From NCBI RefSeq assembly GCF_028610625.1, contig NZ_JAQQWU010000023.1:1-36767 (forward strand): a DNA stretch of 36,767 bases. The letters run 5' to 3'. Origin of the DNA: Guptibacillus spartinae. Lineage in GTDB: Bacteria > Bacillota > Bacilli > Bacillales > Guptibacillaceae. The notes under the pieces are model-generated. The model saw only the letters and a list, made by a program, of their open reading frames with translations. It had not been told where the DNA came from and made no database searches. Shown in pieces: positions 1 to 7,435 of the stretch (the stretch's first letter is position 1; each line of letters starts with the position of its first letter). Both the position numbers and the translations under genes were made by a program.

Positions 1-442
1 TCTTATCAAGGAGAGAGTTACCGCTTAACAAACGCATTATCTAAAAGAAAATAAAGAGAAGTATTCCGGGTGACAAACCTCTGCACTTTTCTTTGCATTT
101 TCCTGCACTTTTCTATTGCAAAATACATGAGCCTAACAAAGTAAAACCAAAAGAGATTGTACTTTATCCAGGAAAAGGAAAATAGCGTATTACGCAAATA
201 ATACGTTATTTAATGTAATTTATTGGAAACAATAAAAATGAACCCAACACAAAAAAACCTTCGGTTGTTTAATTTACACACACGGGTTGTGAGTAATCAA
301 ATTCCAACCAAAAGGTTGTAAAGTTTGGTTTAATACACCTGCATATCTTTCTAAACAAGATAGCAAAAAAAAAAAGAAAGCTAATAAAAGAATTATACAC
401 TTTTTTCTTAATATTTGTAAATACAAAGGAGGCATTTTGATA
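1..442. other. Non-coding region upstream of the recombinase trio
   Basis: No convincing gene lies here; the only listed reading frame, on the minus strand, has no good ribosome binding site. The stretch holds short direct repeats at 81-120 (listed separately) and a small inverted repeat, CAACC-4 nt-GGTTG, near 306-319. A strong ribosome binding site, AAAGGAGG, sits at 426-433 in front of the first recombinase. The left end of the mobile element is probably in or beyond this stretch, but I could not define its edge. Confidence 0.5.
81..120. repeat. 22-nt-period direct repeat left of the recombinases
   Basis: CTGCACTTTTCT occurs at 81-92 and again at 103-114. Each copy is followed a few bases later by another TGCA, so TGCA falls at 82, 95, 104 and 117. 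A repeat with a 22-nt period beside a set of tyrosine recombinases could be an arm-type or core recombinase binding site. That role is inferred only from position; no matching copy was found to the right of the recombinases. Confidence 0.4.
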
Positions 443-1459
443 ATGAATTTGTTAAAGCAAATAAAGCAAAACAAACCTGGTAGTGAAACGCCTGTTATCA
501 AGAAGATACAAAAAAAAATCTATAAAGATAGAAGAAACAGTTCTATAGAACTAACTGAAGCCTTACAAGAATTTAAAGAATTTATGGAAAAAACTAACCA
601 TAACAGTGCTGGGTATCACGTAACGAGAGTTAGGTACTTCACAAAAATATTAAATAAAGATTTAGGATATCCCCAAAAAACAAAGGATTATAATATAAAT
701 TTGATGCATATAAAAACATTTGAAGGCCACCTTCAAAAAAAAATAAACGATAGAATAATTACTACACCAACCTCTTATGTTTATTTACTTAGTATTAAAC
801 ACTTCTGTAAATTTCTTTTTTTTAGAAAAATTATAAGTTTTGAATACAACATACCAAATAATTTTAGAGGAAGTTCCAAAAGATCAAACGACTACGTTAG
901 TGTCGAGAATATTATGAAATTAATTAACTCTGTTAATTCTAGAGATAATATTATTAAATTTAGAAACCTTTCAATCATCTTATTAATTGTTGAAACCGGA
1001 TGTAGACCAATTGAAGTATGTAATATTAATATCTCAGATATTAATTTTTCTGAAAGAACAATTTTTATTAAAAGTGTAAAATCTGGCCAAAGAAAAATGG
1101 TGCTAAATAAAGAATTGATAAAGCTATTTAAATTATATGTATCCACTAGAGAACTATATAATCCAAACTCCAATTCTTTATTCTTAAAAGTAAATGGATC
1201 AAGGATTAGTAGGAAAGCTATTACTAACATGTTTCATCAAGAAAGTATTAGAGCATTTAATGAAAAACAAATTTCCGCTAAAGCATTAAGACATACTTAT
1301 GCAACGAACGCAATTGATAGCGGAAGTAACATCGAAGAGTTATCAAATTCTATGGGACATAAACATTGGATATCCACTTATTATTATCTTAATAAAGATA
1401 TTGATCGGTTATTAGAGAACACTCTAAAATACAACCCTTTTAAGAATCGAGGTTACTGA
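443..1459 (+). CDS. Tyrosine recombinase 1 of trio (RitA-like)
   Basis: Phage-integrase-fold tyrosine recombinase that would cut and join DNA with the two partner recombinases. An N-terminal SAM-like core-binding domain covers about residues 30-130, followed by the catalytic domain. The first arginine is in ETGCRPIEVC, a lysine sits in the beta-hairpin (VKSGQRK), the second box reads KALRH, and MGH and a nucleophile in TYYY follow. In the second box the usual His of H-x-x-R is replaced by Lys, while the Arg is kept. I start at ATG 443, 10 nt after AAAGGAGG, rather than at TTG 437, which is too close to it. The gene is translationally linked to the next one (TGATG). Very AT-rich compared with the biosynthetic operon. 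Confidence 0.85.
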   Translation: MNLLKQIKQNKPGSETPVIKKIQKKIYKDRRNSSIELTEALQEFKEFMEKTNHNSAGYHVTRVRYFTKILNKDLGYPQKTKDYNINLMHIKTFEGHLQKKINDRIITTPTSYVYLLSIKHFCKFLFFRKIISFEYNIPNNFRGSSKRSNDYVSVENIMKLINSVNSRDNIIKFRNLSIILLIVETGCRPIEVCNINISDINFSERTIFIKSVKSGQRKMVLNKELIKLFKLYVSTRELYNPNSNSLFLKVNGSRISRKAITNMFHQESIRAFNEKQISAKALRHTYATNAIDSGSNIEELSNSMGHKHWISTYYYLNKDIDRLLENTLKYNPFKNRGY

Positions 1460-2517
1460 TGCCAATAAATATACAAAGTAATATAGATTATAAAAAAGTT
1501 TGCGAAGAGCTTGGAATAAGTTTAGACGATCTAGTTTCAATAGTTAATCAAAAAGGAAATATAAAGGAAATTAATTCAATAAAGTACACAACTATAGAAG
1601 TGATAGATGCTTTTATTGAGCAATTAAATATTCAAAAGGATATTTATTCTGCTAATACACTTAATTATTATTTTAGTTTCTTGTTTAGGTATAGGGAGTT
1701 TTTGTTATCTACTAATAATATAAATTACATTAATGATTTAAATGAAGATTTGATTATGAATTTTTTAGTATACAAAAATATTAGTTCCAAAGGAACAATA
1801 AACACCTATAAAGCTATTATTAGAAAATTGTTATGTTTCGCATATGAACATCAATATTTGGAAAGAGATATTAGATATAAGTTCAAAAAACACAAATATC
1901 ACTTATTACCAAAATACTTTTCAGAGGATCAAGTTAGCTCAATCTTAGAATTGACTTTGAATAGAACAAATGGGTATCGTTGGAGAGCAATATTTATTAC
2001 TCTCCTTGGTACTGGATTAAGAGTGAGTGAATTAGTGAACCTTAAAGTAAAAGACATTAGCTTCGAAAACCAACTGATTTTTACTATAGGAAAAGGAAAT
2101 AAGGAAAGGTATATACCTCTCTTCCCTGAAGTAAAAAAAGCATTATTACATTACTTCAATTTAATTGGCCTTGATATAATCGAAGAAAATTCCAATTGTT
2201 ATCTCTTTAGCAAAGATTACAATACTAGCAGACTAAAACCAATTTCTATAAGAAGTGTACAATATAATTTACAACAAATATTACAGAAACTCGAATATAA
2301 CAATCGTTTAACTGTACACTCTTTTAGACATACATTTGCAGTTAACTGTTTAAGAGCTGGGATGAAGTTAGAGTATTTAAGTCAAATATTAGGGCATGAA
2401 GACCCAAAAACAACTTCTATTTATACAAAATTGTTTCCTAGTGATTTAAGAGATGAAGTCATAAGTAAGTATCCTATCCCATTCGAAAAATTGATAAAAG
2501 AAATAATGCAGGAGTGA
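1459..2517 (+). CDS. Tyrosine recombinase 2 of trio (RitB-like)
   Basis: Second tyrosine recombinase, about 352 aa. An N-terminal extension of roughly 50 residues precedes the core-binding domain, and the catalytic domain covers about the last 180 residues. All catalytic positions are visible: Arg in GTGLRVSELVNL, Lys in GKGNKERYIPL, HSFRH, LGHEDPKTT, and the Tyr nucleophile in SIYTK. This is a XerC/D-like catalytic domain with a full active site, unlike the first member of the trio. Its ATG shares an A with the previous stop codon, so it is probably made by translational coupling. The stop is followed after 4 nt by the third gene. Confidence 0.87.
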   Translation: MPINIQSNIDYKKVCEELGISLDDLVSIVNQKGNIKEINSIKYTTIEVIDAFIEQLNIQKDIYSANTLNYYFSFLFRYREFLLSTNNINYINDLNEDLIMNFLVYKNISSKGTINTYKAIIRKLLCFAYEHQYLERDIRYKFKKHKYHLLPKYFSEDQVSSILELTLNRTNGYRWRAIFITLLGTGLRVSELVNLKVKDISFENQLIFTIGKGNKERYIPLFPEVKKALLHYFNLIGLDIIEENSNCYLFSKDYNTSRLKPISIRSVQYNLQQILQKLEYNNRLTVHSFRHTFAVNCLRAGMKLEYLSQILGHEDPKTTSIYTKLFPSDLRDEVISKYPIPFEKLIKEIMQE

Positions 2518-2521
2518 GTAT

Positions 2522-3469
2522 ATGAAAACTCTCTTAGAGGAAATTGATTCATTTTTAATTAATAGTGATTTTGCTGTAGGGACAAAGCGTATTTATTCAA
2601 AAAAACTAAAAGAGTTTTCAATATATCTATCGGATATCACTCATACCATTGAAGAAGAAATTCATTTAAAAACCATCTTCGTTATAACTGATATAAATGG
2701 TGTAGTTGTTACATATAGACCTATTAATTCAACTATTATTGACCAATTTATGATCTCAAATATTAATAAAGGGCCTAGCTGGATAATGACTGCTAAGAAT
2801 TCCCTAGGAAGTTTTTTTAATTACTTAAATAGAAAATATGATTTTGAAAACATTATGGGAAGTTTATCATTCGATTTTCAAAGTATTCAAATAAGAAAAA
2901 AACCTACTCGTATTCTAAGTCGACATGAGTTACTCAAATTCTTCCATTCAATTATATCTCACAGTAAAAATTTAGAACGAGATTTATTTATTTTCACTTT
3001 TCTGATCACTACAGGTTGTAGAATTTCAGAATTATTAAATATAAAAATCCAAGATATTAACTGGGATGAAGGAACGATTATTTTACCTTTAACAAAAAGT
3101 AAAGTACAGAGAATGATTTTTATCAGACCTGAATTAATTAATGCTCTTTCAATATACATTAATAAAAATAATTTTAATAAATTTGACCAACTATTCTTAA
3201 TGAAATACTACAATGTGAGATCTCTCCTAATGTTCTATTTAGATAAAGCTAACCTGCCTTATATAACTATACATTCACTGAGACACTCTTTCGCAACATT
3301 GATGTACGAATCGAACTCTGATGTTTCTTTAATAAAGCAAATGCTAGGGCATAGTAATATCGAAGTAACCAGACAATATATTCACCCTAATTTCATTAGA
3401 AACATTAGTATCAAGAATAAAGAAAACCTATACATTTTCGATAATTTTATAATAAATAACGATATGTAG
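2522..3469 (+). CDS. Tyrosine recombinase 3 of trio (RitC-like)
   Basis: Third tyrosine recombinase, about 315 aa. It has an N-terminal core-binding domain (about 1-130) and a catalytic domain with Arg in TTGCRISELLNI, Lys in LTKSKVQR, HSLRHSFAT, MLGHSNIEVT and the Tyr nucleophile in RQYIHP. All catalytic residues are present. It begins 4 nt after the second gene, and GCAGGAGTG just upstream serves as ribosome binding site. In RIT-type elements all three proteins are thought to act together on the element ends. No terminator is obvious immediately downstream. Confidence 0.87.
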   Translation: MKTLLEEIDSFLINSDFAVGTKRIYSKKLKEFSIYLSDITHTIEEEIHLKTIFVITDINGVVVTYRPINSTIIDQFMISNINKGPSWIMTAKNSLGSFFNYLNRKYDFENIMGSLSFDFQSIQIRKKPTRILSRHELLKFFHSIISHSKNLERDLFIFTFLITTGCRISELLNIKIQDINWDEGTIILPLTKSKVQRMIFIRPELINALSIYINKNNFNKFDQLFLMKYYNVRSLLMFYLDKANLPYITIHSLRHSFATLMYESNSDVSLIKQMLGHSNIEVTRQYIHPNFIRNISIKNKENLYIFDNFIINNDM

Positions 3470-3788
3470 TTATAAATTCTATATAAACGTTGGTTGATTA
3501 AAGTGTTAATGATTTAATGACTCAAATATAAATGAAACCCATAATGTTATTTACTGCTTTTACTCATATTGGTCCCCTTTCAAATAATTTTATAATGATT
3601 CAAGCTCCTAAATTTTAAAGTGTGAAGGCCCGCTGTGTTCTATTATTTCGCCGCTGAGGAAGACAAGCTATATATTCGCAAAATGTATATTATACACGAA
3701 GTTCATTTTATAAACGCTGACTAATGAAATACTCCCTTCTGGATATATTAGGACTAACCTCTCTAATAACCAAAGGAGCGATATACAT
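3470..3788. other. Intergenic stretch, probable right flank of recombinase element
   Basis: No gene is supported here. It contains one copy of the ATTATACACGAAGTT repeat (3689-3703) and, at its end, the ribosome binding site CAAAGGAG of the next small gene. There is no clear terminator after the recombinases. The element's right boundary should lie somewhere here, but I could not pair it with a left end. Confidence 0.4.
3689..3703 (+). repeat. ATTATACACGAAGTT repeat, copy 1 (dif-like half-site)
   Basis: Exact 15-bp repeat found three times in the window in the same orientation (also 21099-21113 and 22803-22817). The part TTATACACGAA resembles one arm of a XerC/XerD-type recombination site. 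Upstream of it, TATTCGCAAAA lies 6 bp away and shares 6 of 11 bases with the left arm seen at copy 2. It sits between the recombinase trio and the biosynthetic operon. Confidence 0.5.
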
Positions 3789-3971
3789 ATGAAAGCCTCT
3801 ACAGCAAACTTTGATAAGTTACTTGGAACGGTTTATCGTGCACGACGACAACAAGATCATTCCCTTATAGAGCGCTCATTTCAAAAACCGATTCTTCATC
3901 GTCAAGTTCATGGTGATGAGGTTTATGTTCCTTTAAATCTTGAGAGAATCTGGGATCGAAAACAAAAATGA
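3789..3971 (+). CDS. Small hypothetical protein (60 aa)
   Basis: Unrecognised 60-aa, basic, soluble-looking protein without signal or membrane segment. It has a good ribosome binding site (CAAAGGAG, 8 nt before the ATG) and is followed about 65 nt later by a hairpin with a T-run (4037-4070), which makes a single-gene transcript plausible. An 18-aa reading frame overlaps its stop codon as ATGA (start 3968), so it could also be a gene truncated by a frameshift. An antisense reading frame covers the same stretch but would read through the terminator and starts with TTG without a Shine-Dalgarno sequence, so this strand is preferred. Confidence 0.45.
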   Translation: MKASTANFDKLLGTVYRARRQQDHSLIERSFQKPILHRQVHGDEVYVPLNLERIWDRKQK

Positions 3972-4036
3972 ATAATGTGAATGCTTTGGCATATCCTAAC
4001 CATGAGCCATTCATCTTTGCATGACCTTCCATAGGC

Positions 4037-4070
4037 TTAAAAGGACTTTGTAAACCGAAGTCCTTTTTAA
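4037..4070 (+). terminator. Rho-independent terminator after the 60-aa gene
   Basis: AAAAGGACTT (4039-4048) pairs with AAGTCCTTTT (4058-4067) across a 9-nt loop and runs into T residues. It fits a terminator for the small gene ending at 3971. Confidence 0.65.
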
Positions 4071-4223
4071 TACACAACAGTAGATGACATAAATACAGTT
4101 CCTTCTTATAGTTAACAATAGAGAAAAACTTTGTGTTTATAAAATGTTTACCATTTTCGGTTGGCTTGCTGGCGCCTGGTTAGGTACACTGATATTAGGT
4201 AGATGGGGTCTAGATATTTGCGG

Positions 4224-4262
4224 AAAAAAATCTAACTGCTTTATGAGCAGTTAGATTTTTTT
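4224..4262. terminator. Strong (bidirectional) terminator at the end of the biosynthetic operon
   Basis: A perfect 17-bp stem with a 5-nt loop: positions 4224-4240 pair with 4246-4262. The stem core is ATCTAACTGC/GCAGTTAGAT, flanked by A-run and T-run, so it can work in both directions. It lies 10 nt beyond the stop codon of the last operon gene (4272) on the minus strand and marks the end of the 14.5-kb operon. Confidence 0.85.
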
Positions 4263-4271
4263 ATGACCACA

Positions 4272-4883
4272 TTAGTTCATTCTAATACAAACCGTATGAA
4301 CATCTCGATCTGTGCTTGTAGAATAAAATTGATAAAATTGATCATTGTACTCAACTATATCGTTAAGTAAAGATATATCACTCAAATGAGGCGTAAGTCC
4401 TTCTCCAGTGGCTTTACAAAGCGACTCTTTTCTCGTCCACAACCATAAGGTCTTCAAAGATTTTTCTGTTGGTTTTAACTGTTGAAGATATACATGTTCA
4501 TCATGATGGAAAAATAATGGATGCTCTATCCCACGCACCTTACGATGATCTTCAATATCAACACCTATAGGGCTGAATTGACTTATTGAAATTAGAACAG
4601 TTTGCTTAGAATGAGAAACATTAAAGTAATATGGGTTTGACGGAAGCTCAGGTTTTCCTTTCAAACCGTAGGAAAACTTAATGTCAGCAGGTTGATCCTT
4701 CGTCTTTTGAGATAAAAGACTACGTAAATGCCCACGTATTAAAATAAACTTCTTCTGATCCATTTTTCGTGTAAAACGACTCGCACGTATATGCTCATCT
4801 AAAGAAAGATAAGATGCATATTCTTCAAGTTTGGGTTCTAATGAAACAATTGAAAGTTTATGAACATCAACTGTCTCAATCAT
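4272..4883 (-). CDS. Sfp-type 4'-phosphopantetheinyl transferase
   Basis: Transfers the 4'-phosphopantetheine arm of coenzyme A to a conserved serine of carrier proteins, making the two ACPs of this operon active. The 203 aa show the Sfp-type signature: NVSHS at 88-92, GVDIED at 107-112 with the metal-binding acidic residues, and WTRKESLCKATG at 149-160. The length is a little short of Sfp (about 224 aa), with the C-terminal end reduced. Last gene of the operon: its ATG directly follows the TAA of the 32-aa membrane peptide gene, and a terminator lies 10 nt beyond its stop. Having a dedicated PPTase in the cluster supports secondary rather than primary metabolism. Confidence 0.93.
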   Translation of the reverse strand: MIETVDVHKLSIVSLEPKLEEYASYLSLDEHIRASRFTRKMDQKKFILIRGHLRSLLSQKTKDQPADIKFSYGLKGKPELPSNPYYFNVSHSKQTVLISISQFSPIGVDIEDHRKVRGIEHPLFFHHDEHVYLQQLKPTEKSLKTLWLWTRKESLCKATGEGLTPHLSDISLLNDIVEYNDQFYQFYSTSTDRDVHTVCIRMN

Positions 4884-4982
4884 TTAACCTCTTGGTTTGA
4901 TAGGAATGTACTTACGGCGTTTATCCTTTGATAGAAAAGACCAAGTGAATAATAAGACTCCTGCAGATAAAAATGTTCTCAT
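4884..4982 (-). CDS. 32-aa membrane peptide in the biosynthetic operon
   Basis: A short gene fills the gap between the monooxygenase and the PPTase. It has an excellent ribosome binding site (GGAGG, 7 nt before the ATG) formed by the end of the monooxygenase gene. The ATG begins 1 nt after the monooxygenase TGA, and its TAA abuts the PPTase ATG. The peptide begins MRTFLSAGVLLFTWSFL, a likely single membrane segment (about residues 4-17), followed by a very basic tail with KDKRRK. The function is unknown. The tight packing suggests it is translated, either as a small membrane adaptor or to couple translation of the PPTase. Confidence 0.6.
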   Translation of the reverse strand: MRTFLSAGVLLFTWSFLSKDKRRKYIPIKPRG

Positions 4983-4983
4983 A

Positions 4984-6189
4984 TCAAACCTCCACTTTAT
5001 TATTTGCAACAATTCCATATTGAAGTTTTTTCATTACTGTATATTTAAAAGGCGTTCGGTCAAGCATTTTCATTTTCCACTTTCGAATAGCACATTCCAC
5101 GGGTGAAGATGCAGCCAGATTTTGTTCTTGTCGTGCTTGGAAGCTAGAGACAAAAGATATTTGTTGTTTTCGCTTGCTAACAAATTCATCAAAATGTGAA
5201 GCTGGAATAGGGCTGTTTTGATAAGCCGACAGTCCCTTAACTACATACGGAGTGAGCTCATAAGCATCTTGCATAGCAATATTAACGCCCTGGCCTAAAA
5301 TCGGTGAGAGAGTATGGGCAGAGTCACCAATGAGAATAATTCCATCCTTTGCCCATTTGTCCACATGGGCTGTGAAGATTTTCAATAATGTTGTATCTTT
5401 CCAAGATGTAATATGATCTTTCATTGGCGTTAAGAGGCGTGGCTCAATGCGGCTAACCTTTTCTATGAACGAGTCTAGACCCTTACTTTTTGTATTAGCG
5501 TTGTCACCTAATGAAATATATGTGCCCACTCGCAGGTAATTGGGATAAGTCGGTAAAATAATCACATGGTCATTTTTATAGACTTTAATGAGGTTCCCCT
5601 CTTCCCAATTCAAGGGTTTTGGAACTTTGAACCAAATTAAATCACGGGAGAATTCTTCTTTTTTGACATCATACTCAGCTAATGAACGGAGTTGGCTAAA
5701 ACGGCCTTCTGCTCCGATAACCAATTGGCTATGTATCTTCTTTATTTCTCCCTCATGCTTGTACTGAACACCCACCACTTTTCCATTTTCCTTTATCAGA
5801 TCTGTACAATTGGCTCCGTTGATATATTGAAAAGAGGGGTACTTCATTGCTTGTCGTTTAATGGCTTCAAGGACTACAGGTTGCGGCATGTCAATTCCGT
5901 ACTTTTGAGGATGGTTAAATCGATTAAAGTCTACATTAAAAAGATTTTTTTCTTGGTCGTACATTTTAATTTTATTGACCTTAATAAACCCATGCTTTTC
6001 TAGTTCTTGATAAACTCCTAGCATTTTCAGGATATAAACGGATCCAGGAGCAATGGTTTCTCCTCGAAAGTCTCTTTTCAAAGAATTGTTCTTTTCGAGA
6101 ACCACAACCTTAATATTTTCCTTTGCTAAAAGGAGTCCCATTAACATCCCGGCTGGACCTCCACCTACAATGGTGACATCATTTTTCAC
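4984..6189 (-). CDS. FAD-dependent monooxygenase (class A flavoprotein type)
   Basis: NAD(P)H- and FAD-dependent hydroxylase or epoxidase of the PHBH/aromatic-hydroxylase fold, probably a tailoring enzyme of the product. The Rossmann motif GGGPAG is at 9-14, an LEKN nucleotide-binding strand end follows, and the FAD ribityl-binding GDSAHTLSPILGQGVN lies in the last third. About 401 aa, normal for the family. It starts at GTG 6189, overlapping the FabZ stop as GTGA. No membrane segment is obvious. Alternatives in the same fold are geranylgeranyl-reductase-like or halogenase-like enzymes; I do not see the WxWxIP halogenase motif. Target position and reaction are unknown. Confidence 0.85.
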   Translation of the reverse strand: MKNDVTIVGGGPAGMLMGLLLAKENIKVVVLEKNNSLKRDFRGETIAPGSVYILKMLGVYQELEKHGFIKVNKIKMYDQEKNLFNVDFNRFNHPQKYGIDMPQPVVLEAIKRQAMKYPSFQYINGANCTDLIKENGKVVGVQYKHEGEIKKIHSQLVIGAEGRFSQLRSLAEYDVKKEEFSRDLIWFKVPKPLNWEEGNLIKVYKNDHVIILPTYPNYLRVGTYISLGDNANTKSKGLDSFIEKVSRIEPRLLTPMKDHITSWKDTTLLKIFTAHVDKWAKDGIILIGDSAHTLSPILGQGVNIAMQDAYELTPYVVKGLSAYQNSPIPASHFDEFVSKRKQQISFVSSFQARQEQNLAASSPVECAIRKWKMKMLDRTPFKYTVMKKLQYGIVANNKVEV

Positions 6190-6653
6190 GATTCTACTCC
6201 CTCCTGCAGGTAAAATACTAATTGTCCTCTGGCTACTTTTTTGTTATCTTTTGCTTTACGAATCGTTGCCTGTGCAGTATGGTACGAGCCGACTTTCTTG
6301 ACAATCTTCACTTTAGCTAGGAGCTCATCTCCAGGCTCTGACACGGATAAAAAAGTGAAATTCTCAGTCTTAACCAGATATCCTTCCAACGGGTTTGTTT
6401 CACCCTGCATTAGCATCGTTAGGAGTAGACTTGATTGGGCAGCCATTTCAATCACCAACACACCTGGCATAACTGGATTACTTGGAAAATGTCCGGAAAA
6501 GAATGATTCGTTATGAGCCAGCAGTTTACTGCAAATAATTGTTTCTCCATCAAAATCTACAATTTTATCTACGAAAAGAAAAGGAGGTTTCTGCAGAAGC
6601 ATTTCCATTGGTCTTAAAGTCATCAAATCATCTTGTTTTAGCATCGTTTTCAT
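6186..6653 (-). CDS. FabZ-like beta-hydroxyacyl-ACP dehydratase
   Basis: Hot-dog-fold dehydratase that removes water from 3-hydroxyacyl-ACP to give the trans-2-enoyl chain. The FabZ signature is complete: FFSGHFPSNPVMPGVLVIE with catalytic His55 and Glu69, about 155 aa. With the KS-CLF and ketoreductase, and with no enoyl reductase in the operon, it would leave double bonds in the chain, which is why I infer a polyene product. Start ATG 6653 is preceded by AAGGAA at a slightly long distance. It overlaps the monooxygenase start by 4 nt. Confidence 0.92.
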   Translation of the reverse strand: MKTMLKQDDLMTLRPMEMLLQKPPFLFVDKIVDFDGETIICSKLLAHNESFFSGHFPSNPVMPGVLVIEMAAQSSLLLTMLMQGETNPLEGYLVKTENFTFLSVSEPGDELLAKVKIVKKVGSYHTAQATIRKAKDNKKVARGQLVFYLQEGVES

Positions 6654-6667
6654 TGAGAAATCATTCC

Positions 6668-7426
6668 TTATACTAAGACTTTTAGTCTGTCTTTAATTTC
6701 TTCGTGTTTAAATAAATCAAGTAGATAGCTAGACTCTATTTTCATCTGTGATTCTAATTCAATTGCTGCACGTTCTTTAAGTAATTTTTTTGTTGCTGCA
6801 ATTGCTGGGGAGTAGCCTTCAGAAACCTTTTTTAGATATTGGTTTAGCAACTCATGCAATTCTTTTTTGTTATCGGCCAATTCATGAACAAGACCTAATT
6901 GCAGGGCTTGCTCAGGTTGGATGAGTTCACCATTAATCAGTATTTCAAATGTTTTTTCAACTCCCATTATTCGTGGGAGCAGATAACTTGCACCTAAATC
7001 AGGGGACATGCCCATTTGGTGGAAGTTTTCCAGAAACTTTGCCCTTCGAAGGGAGATTCTTCGATCACATGCAAGCATAATGTTAAAGCCCCCTCCGTAG
7101 GCATAGCCGTTTATTAAGGCTACTGTCACTTTTGGAGAGCGAAAAATGGATAACACACATTGATTAAGAATATCTAATACTTCCACCAAATTTTCGGATC
7201 CATCTTCTCCTACACATGTCAATAAGTCTTCTGGTCTTGGACCACTGCTAAAAAACGCACGGTGCTTACTTTCAAACACGATCGCATTAATATTAGTATC
7301 CTGGTTCGCCAACCTTATATGCTCTAACAAAGATGTAGCCATTTTTAAATCGAGGCCATTCTTTTTTTCCGGATAATCCATTGATAAATAGATAGTTTTT
7401 TCTTCTTTTCTCGCTTCAATACACAT
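6668..7426 (-). CDS. Crotonase-fold protein, likely enoyl isomerase
   Basis: Enoyl-CoA hydratase/isomerase superfamily, 252 aa. The oxyanion-hole regions are visible (FFSSGP and AYGGGFN), but both glutamates of the classical hydratase are replaced: GGGCE reads GGGFN, and the second position falls in LENFHQMG without a matching Glu. An Asp is present in MSPDLGASYLLPR, as in isomerases of the PaaG/ECI type. It is therefore more likely to move a double bond or act in ring/branch chemistry than to hydrate. I choose ATG 7426 because GGTGGAG lies 6 nt upstream; the in-frame GTG at 7435 is part of that site. It follows the CrtI-like gene with a 9-nt gap. Confidence 0.8.
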   Translation of the reverse strand: MCIEARKEEKTIYLSMDYPEKKNGLDLKMATSLLEHIRLANQDTNINAIVFESKHRAFFSSGPRPEDLLTCVGEDGSENLVEVLDILNQCVLSIFRSPKVTVALINGYAYGGGFNIMLACDRRISLRRAKFLENFHQMGMSPDLGASYLLPRIMGVEKTFEILINGELIQPEQALQLGLVHELADNKKELHELLNQYLKKVSEGYSPAIAATKKLLKERAAIELESQMKIESSYLLDLFKHEEIKDRLKVLV

Positions 7427-7435
7427 GTTCTCCAC

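Larger units (their letters stand above)
443..3469 (+). mobile_element. RIT-like element: three tandem tyrosine recombinases
   Basis: Three different tyrosine recombinase genes follow each other on one strand, the first two sharing one base (TGATG) and the last two 4 nt apart. Together they match the 'recombinase in trio' architecture. Tn554-type elements also carry two tyrosine recombinases, but there the third gene is a small non-recombinase protein, so RIT fits better. Terminal inverted repeats were looked for by eye on both sides and not found, so the coordinates given are only those of the coding block. Confidence 0.65.

Noticed and set aside
3689-3703. loxP-like site, because TATACACGAAGTT resembles the loxP arm TATACGAAGTTAT
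   Set aside because: The match needs gaps, there is no second inverted arm of loxP type, and no Cre-like gene is specifically linked. A Xer/dif-like layout fits copy 2 better.
3865-4077. Minus-strand 70-aa reading frame opposite the 60-aa gene
   Set aside because: It starts with TTG without a ribosome binding site and would have to be transcribed through the 4037-4070 hairpin; the plus-strand gene has a good ribosome binding site.
4144-4254. 36-aa hydrophobic reading frame (MFTIFGWLAGAWLG...) before the operon terminator, plus strand
   Set aside because: It has no Shine-Dalgarno sequence and its end runs into the strong 17-bp terminator stem. It may be a remnant, but it cannot be supported as a gene.
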